Positions 5,006 to 8,398 of a stretch of 8,398 bases of DNA are shown here, piece by piece. This DNA is from DAONLM01 sp035406685 (GTDB taxonomy: Bacteria; Spirochaetota; GWE2-31-10; MWDO01): the NCBI GenBank assembly GCA_035406685.1, contig DAONLM010000134.1, positions 1 to 8,398 on the forward strand. Reading direction: 5' to 3'. Both the position numbers and the translations under genes were made by a program. Position 1 is the stretch's first letter, and each line of letters begins with the position of its first letter. Under the pieces are notes generated by a model. That model was not told where the DNA came from and made no database searches. It worked only from the letters and a program-made list of their open reading frames with translations.

Positions 5006-5896
5006 ATGATATTTTTTTATATAATTGGAAGTATATTTTTAATACTCTCTTTATATCATTTTATTTTATGGTTTTTTAGAAAAGAGGATTTTTTTTTAGT
5101 TGGTTTTAGTATCTATAATATAGGGATTGTAATTCTTGATTTTATAAGAGAGATTTTGCCTGTATATAATAATAACAGAATAATATATGATAGTGGAAGT
5201 TGTGTGGGTGTCCTTTTAATGTCTCTTGGCCTTATAATATTTACTTATATTGGATTTGATTTGAAACATAGAATAGAATTAAAAATTATTTTTTTAATAT
5301 ATCTATCTTTGTTTATTTCTTTTATTACTACACTTTTAGTAAGACTACTTTTTGGCATTGATTACCTTAATCCTATATTTTATTCAATTACAATTATATT
5401 ATGTCTCTTATATTTTATTCTTCTTATAGTAAGATTTATAAAAAATAGACTTTATTTAAATATAGATAATCTAATAATCATAATTGGAACAACATTTTTA
5501 ATTGTAATTGCTACTTTTTATTCTTTTATTTCTATTTTAAATAAAAGATCCTCTGCATACTTTTTTTATTTATTTATGCTTATAGGCTCTGGTATATACA
5601 CTATTTCTATAATTCTAAAATTTAAAAGAGAATATAATGAGTTATTATCGTTAAAGAGTAAATTTCAAAACCAGATGAATTATTTTGATAAGTTTTTAGA
5701 ACAAAAAGATTTTTCTTTAGAAGAAAAAAATATAGTAAGACTCATATTTGAAGGTAAAAGTAATAAAGAGATAGGACAAATATTAAATATAAAATCAGAA
5801 GGCACAGTAAAGTCAAAAATTTCAAAGATATTTAGAAAATGCAATGTTTCAAGCAGAGTAGAATTGTTAAATCTTTTCATAAATTCCAAAATGTAA
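5006..5896 (+). CDS. Seven-helix membrane protein with C-terminal LuxR-type HTH domain
   Basis: Probable membrane-bound one-component transcription regulator. Hydrophobic helices lie at about 1-24, 28-49, 66-85, 92-116, 123-145, 154-178 and 184-205. A charged, probably coiled linker (206-235) leads to a GerE/LuxR helix-turn-helix (236-292): FSLEEKNIVRLIFEGKSNKE, IGQIL, GTVKS, then FRKCNVSSRVELLNL. The recognition-helix region has one extra residue (NIKSEGTVK) and Lys where His is common after TVKS. With seven helices the N-terminus would be outside and the DNA-binding domain inside. No receiver or kinase domain is present, so the membrane part itself is the likely sensor; ligand unknown. The ATG has no Shine-Dalgarno and sits at the predicted transcription start, suggesting leaderless translation; no better in-frame start lies nearby. 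The neighbouring lipoprotein-lipase operon is the most obvious candidate target (inference). Confidence 0.82.
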   Translation: MIFFYIIGSIFLILSLYHFILWFFRKEDFFLVGFSIYNIGIVILDFIREILPVYNNNRIIYDSGSCVGVLLMSLGLIIFTYIGFDLKHRIELKIIFLIYLSLFISFITTLLVRLLFGIDYLNPIFYSITIILCLLYFILLIVRFIKNRLYLNIDNLIIIIGTTFLIVIATFYSFISILNKRSSAYFFYLFMLIGSGIYTISIILKFKREYNELLSLKSKFQNQMNYFDKFLEQKDFSLEEKNIVRLIFEGKSNKEIGQILNIKSEGTVKSKISKIFRKCNVSSRVELLNLFINSKM

Positions 5897-5898
5897 AC

Positions 5899-5960
5899 AA
5901 ATAGTAAAAATATTTTTTTTCTTATTTTCTTTACAATTTATTTACTATTTTTGATTTTTT
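5899..5960 (+). terminator. Possible weak terminator after the LuxR-type gene
   Basis: AAATAGTAAA (5899-5908) pairs perfectly with TTTACTATTT (5941-5950) across a 32-base T-rich loop, followed by TTGATTTTTT. The stem begins 2 bases after the stop codon at 5896. The pairing is exact but AT-only apart from one pair and the loop is long, so it may be chance. Confidence 0.3.
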
Positions 5961-5968
5961 CACTACAA

Positions 5969-6001
5969 CCAAAGATTAATGGGATTAATCCAAAGATTAA
6001 T
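5969..6001 (+). promoter_or_regulatory. Triple GATTAAT box, candidate operator
   Basis: GATTAAT occurs at 5974-5980, 5983-5989 and 5995-6001. The outer two belong to a 12-base direct repeat CCAAAGATTAAT (5969-5980 and 5990-6001) whose starts are 21 bases apart, about two helical turns. The middle box lies in the perfect palindrome GGATTAATCC (5982-5991). The cluster ends on the first base of the -35 box of the lipoprotein-lipase promoter, the usual place for an activator site. Confidence 0.5.
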
Positions 6002-6030
6002 TGACTTTTCTGTATATTATGAAGTATATT
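6001..6030 (+). promoter_or_regulatory. Promoter for the lipoprotein-lipase operon
   Basis: TTGACT (6001-6006), an 18-base spacer, and TATATT (6025-6030). Transcription would start near 6037, about 27 bases before the chosen ATG at 6064, with GAGGA at 6051-6055 as ribosome binding site. This position argues against translation starting at the TTG at 6001. Confidence 0.5.
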
Positions 6031-6063
6031 TTTAAAAGAATAGACATATTGAGGAAGATTTTT

Positions 6064-7113
6064 ATGAAATTAAGATTTATTAAGGTTATTATTTTATTTG
6101 TTCTTTATTTAATTTTTGGTTGTTCTAATCCGGCTATTTTTTCTGAAAAGGAACAGAAGAGAGGCGAGCCTACCAAAGATAAAAATGATGAAGAAATTAA
6201 AATTGAGTTTAAAGAGATTAAAGAGGGAGGTATTATAACTTATCAAGCAGAGGTAACAGAATATACTTATAATACAAGAATAGCTGGAAGTATAAGAATT
6301 ACCCCAACTTACAAATTATCTATTAAAGAGAGTAATAGTAATATGAATGTAAGAATTGATTATCCAAAAGAGTATGATTCAGCAGGTATAGCAAAAAGTA
6401 TTTTTGCTAATAAAAATGATGTCATAATAATGAATACCTTAACAAAAGAAATTATTATAAAATTTCAAAGGGAGGATATGAATTTTAATTCTGTTTTAAG
6501 CAATAGCAATCCTTTTTTTGGGAAAGTTAATGTTGAGAAAATTGTAGAAGAGATTGAAAATTATAGTCAAAGTGTTGAGGGTGTTTTTTATAACATAATA
6601 GATGATGAAACCAGTGATATAGTGACTGTTGAGATTCCTTCAGAAAATGAAACAATGAGAATAATAAAAGAAAATATGAATGGAAGTGATGATAAAATAA
6701 GCTCAATTTCTGGTAAAATCTTTCTTGATAAAGAGAAAGATGTTTTGGTTGGTAATGAGATGGCAATAATTAAAGAAGACGGGACAAAAGAGAAAATTGC
6801 TACAACTTATAATTATAAAGAGTATAAAGGAGAACAGATTTTAGTAGAGGAGAAAGTGGAAATTCATACTGATTACCCTTATACAATAGATACATCTGAT
6901 TCTATCTTACCGAGAGTTGATAATCAAGAAAGCATTCCAGTAATAACAGAGGAAGAACTTAAAAGAATAAAGGAAAATGATGGAATGGTATGTGAGTTTG
7001 AACAGATAGTTGGTGATCCTTCTGATCCAGATAATACACAGGTTTATGTTAGAAAATATAATAATATAAAGATAAATATAGTGAATGATAACTATTTTAT
7101 TCCTGGTAAATAA
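6064..7113 (+). CDS. Hypothetical lipoprotein, beta-rich, upstream of an exported lipase-like gene
   Basis: 349-residue protein with a lipoprotein signal (MKLRFIK, hydrophobic core, lipobox LIFG-Cys20), then an acidic/lysine-rich linker (SEKEQKRGEPTKDKNDEE) and a long body of alternating strands. The pattern of short strands and turns (TYQAEVTEYTYN, MNVRIDYPKEYDS, DVIIMNTLTKEIIIKFQRED, ISGKIFLDKEKDVLVGNEMA, KIATTYNYKEYKGEQILVEE) is reminiscent of LolA/RseB-type lipid-binding beta folds. No single motif proves it, and I do not recognise the family. Start: ATG at 6064 has GAGGA 8 bases upstream and gives a compact signal peptide; upstream in-frame TTG 6001 and ATG 6019 would add a positively charged stretch before it and lie in the promoter. 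The lipase-like gene begins 29 bases after the stop behind AAGGAGG, so the two are probably co-transcribed and may act together in the envelope. Confidence 0.75.
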   Translation: MKLRFIKVIILFVLYLIFGCSNPAIFSEKEQKRGEPTKDKNDEEIKIEFKEIKEGGIITYQAEVTEYTYNTRIAGSIRITPTYKLSIKESNSNMNVRIDYPKEYDSAGIAKSIFANKNDVIIMNTLTKEIIIKFQREDMNFNSVLSNSNPFFGKVNVEKIVEEIENYSQSVEGVFYNIIDDETSDIVTVEIPSENETMRIIKENMNGSDDKISSISGKIFLDKEKDVLVGNEMAIIKEDGTKEKIATTYNYKEYKGEQILVEEKVEIHTDYPYTIDTSDSILPRVDNQESIPVITEEELKRIKENDGMVCEFEQIVGDPSDPDNTQVYVRKYNNIKINIVNDNYFIPGK

Positions 7114-7142
7114 ATTAATATTTTTAAAAGGAGGATTAAAAT

Positions 7143-8398
7143 ATGAATAAAATAATGAGTATTTTTATACTAGTTATAATAATAGGAAATATTTATTCTC
7201 AGAATGTAATACCAGATACATATTTTTTAAAAGGTGTTGGAAATTATTTTGAATACTGGGAGAATGGTGTTAAAAAAGAGGTATATGAGGTAGGTAAAAG
7301 AGATTTAAATGTTCAATTAGAACATTTTTATAAGAAACATAAAGATAAGAATAATATGATATTGATTGGCCATAGTCTTGGTGGATTAAAAGCATTGGCA
7401 TATGCAAGTTATGTAAGTCAATTAGGAGAACCAAATAGAGTAAAAGGCGTAATAACCATGGGTTCACCATTAAAAGGATTTACTGCTTTAGCAAGAGGAA
7501 GAGAGGGATTAAATAGACAAATGGATGATTGGGTAAAAAAAATTGCAGACGCAGTAGATGCAGCTTTTTTAAATCTTCGACCTCTTCTACCAGGAATAGC
7601 AGAGGGATTGGGTGGTATAGGAGGCGCAGTGGCTGGTTATAAATTTAACACTGAGTTTAGGGACAAAGTGAACGCAAAAATAGATTTATATGTTAACGAT
7701 GCTACGATTCCTCAGTTAACACCTGGGAGTGAATTTTTAAAAAAGTATATAGAACCTAAAGTAGTTAAAACTTTATACGGTGATTGGTATCTTGTGCCAA
7801 GATGGATAGCATCAAGTATGGCTAACGACAAAACTCTTCAGGGAAAAATTTTAATAGATTGGAATTATCGTGATTATAAATGTTGTCAGGTATATATTCC
7901 CCCAGTCCAAGTAAGAGAACCAAGGATAAATAAAAATATCTATGTAGGCATGATAGTAGGTCAAAATAATGATTTATATCAGAGTATGAGTGATAGTGAA
8001 GCAGAAAAAACAGAAAAAGATATTCGAGATCTTGAAAATGGATTAAAAACAGCAAGAAATGCAGCCTCAGTTTTGAAATATGTTTTTTGTCTGGATCCTT
8101 GTTATTTTTCCTTATATCAGTGGATAGAAAATAAATGTTCTGAGGCGGTCTGGGTATTAGAGAACTTCAACACAGATACATGGGGCACACTTCTTGGGGG
8201 GAGAAAAAATGACTTTCTTATTACAGAGGACTCACAACAGAGGGACCTATCCCAGATTGGTGGTAAACCAATTAATTTTGATGATTTATCAATTTATAAT
8301 CCAGCGGATAGAAATGGGATTAAAAGAGTGCAGACAGCGATACATCACACAGATAAGCCAAGGAACTTTTCAGAGTATAACCATCCAGAGATATGGGG
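7143..8398 (+). CDS. Exported alpha/beta-hydrolase (lipase/esterase-like), cut by the right window edge
   Basis: The first 418 residues are present, with no stop before the window ends. ATG at 7143 has a perfect AAGGAGG (7128-7134), 8 bases away. Residues 1-19 are a signal peptide (MNKIMSIF, hydrophobic core, cleavage likely after IYS); there is no lipobox Cys, so the product is probably periplasmic or secreted. The nucleophile elbow is NMILIGHSLGGLKALAYA, with Ser78 in GHSLG, followed by VKGVITMGSPLKG. PQLTPGSEFLKKY (190-202) matches a segment found in PGAP1/lecithin-acyltransferase-like lipases. GGRKNDFLITEDSQ, with Asp357, and AIHHTDKP, with His401/402, are the best candidates for the other triad members. 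In between lie a Gly-rich hydrophobic stretch (RPLLPGIAEGLGGIGGAVAG, 146-165) and a Cys-containing insert (KCCQVY; FCLDPCYF; NKC). Substrate unknown: acylglycerol or phospholipid is likely by family. Confidence 0.8.
   Translation, partial: MNKIMSIFILVIIIGNIYSQNVIPDTYFLKGVGNYFEYWENGVKKEVYEVGKRDLNVQLEHFYKKHKDKNNMILIGHSLGGLKALAYASYVSQLGEPNRVKGVITMGSPLKGFTALARGREGLNRQMDDWVKKIADAVDAAFLNLRPLLPGIAEGLGGIGGAVAGYKFNTEFRDKVNAKIDLYVNDATIPQLTPGSEFLKKYIEPKVVKTLYGDWYLVPRWIASSMANDKTLQGKILIDWNYRDYKCCQVYIPPVQVREPRINKNIYVGMIVGQNNDLYQSMSDSEAEKTEKDIRDLENGLKTARNAASVLKYVFCLDPCYFSLYQWIENKCSEAVWVLENFNTDTWGTLLGGRKNDFLITEDSQQRDLSQIGGKPINFDDLSIYNPADRNGIKRVQTAIHHTDKPRNFSEYNHPEIW

Noticed and set aside
6001..6063. Upstream starts (TTG 6001, ATG 6019) for the lipoprotein
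   Set aside because: They lie in the predicted promoter, lack ribosome binding sites and would bury the lipoprotein signal behind 15-21 extra residues; ATG 6064 has GAGGA at proper spacing.
6527..8055. Minus-strand open frames opposite the lipoprotein and lipase genes, and the one at 5680-5889
   Set aside because: Compositional shadows (Tyr/Leu/His-rich) without start signals, opposite genes with signal peptides and strong motifs.
1..8398. CRISPR array, tRNA, rRNA or riboswitch
   Set aside because: No regularly spaced direct repeats of suitable length, no cloverleaf-like GC-rich segments and no recognisable riboswitch core were seen on either strand by eye.

Overview
The window is a strongly AT-rich bacterial chromosome segment with compact gene packing, AAGGAG-type ribosome binding sites, TTGACA-type promoters and several exported proteins: two Cys-anchored lipoproteins, an NlpC/P60 protein and a lipase-like protein. 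This suggests an AT-rich anaerobe with a double-membrane or spirochaete-like envelope. The exact taxon cannot be read from the sequence, and spirochaete is only an inference. There are no rRNA or tRNA genes and no CRISPR array.

Left part (1-2940): the tail of an unrecognised gene runs in from the left edge. It is followed by an intergenic stretch with a good promoter and a structured leader, then pta (phosphate acetyltransferase) and, 17 bases later, a lipoprotein of the SurA/PrsA parvulin-chaperone type. These two form a probable operon that ends in an AT-rich hairpin with a T tract. Middle (2940-4640): a Memo-family (AmmeMemoRadiSam protein B) gene meets an NlpC/P60 cell-wall hydrolase gene tail to tail with an 11-base overlap. 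The hydrolase is read leftwards from its own clear promoter.

The 440-base gap 4564-5005 is not empty. It holds the decayed C-terminal part of an IS30-family transposase (minus strand, in-frame stops), a 14-bp perfect inverted repeat with a further copy upstream of pta, and the outward-facing promoters of both flanking genes.

Right part (5006-8398, all plus strand): a seven-helix membrane protein with a C-terminal LuxR-type DNA-binding domain, apparently translated from a nearly leaderless mRNA. Next comes a promoter region with three GATTAAT boxes, then a probable operon of a lipoprotein and an exported alpha/beta-hydrolase with a GHSLGG nucleophile elbow. The hydrolase runs off the right edge and is the longest unfinished gene of the window. 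A reasonable but unproven reading is that the membrane LuxR protein senses envelope or membrane conditions and controls the adjacent lipoprotein-lipase pair.

The most notable protein-level oddities are in the housekeeping-looking genes. The Memo protein has lost all three canonical metal-ligand residues while keeping the fold signature. Pta has lost the Arg of its usual VRPAL motif. The parvulin lipoprotein lacks both conserved histidines.
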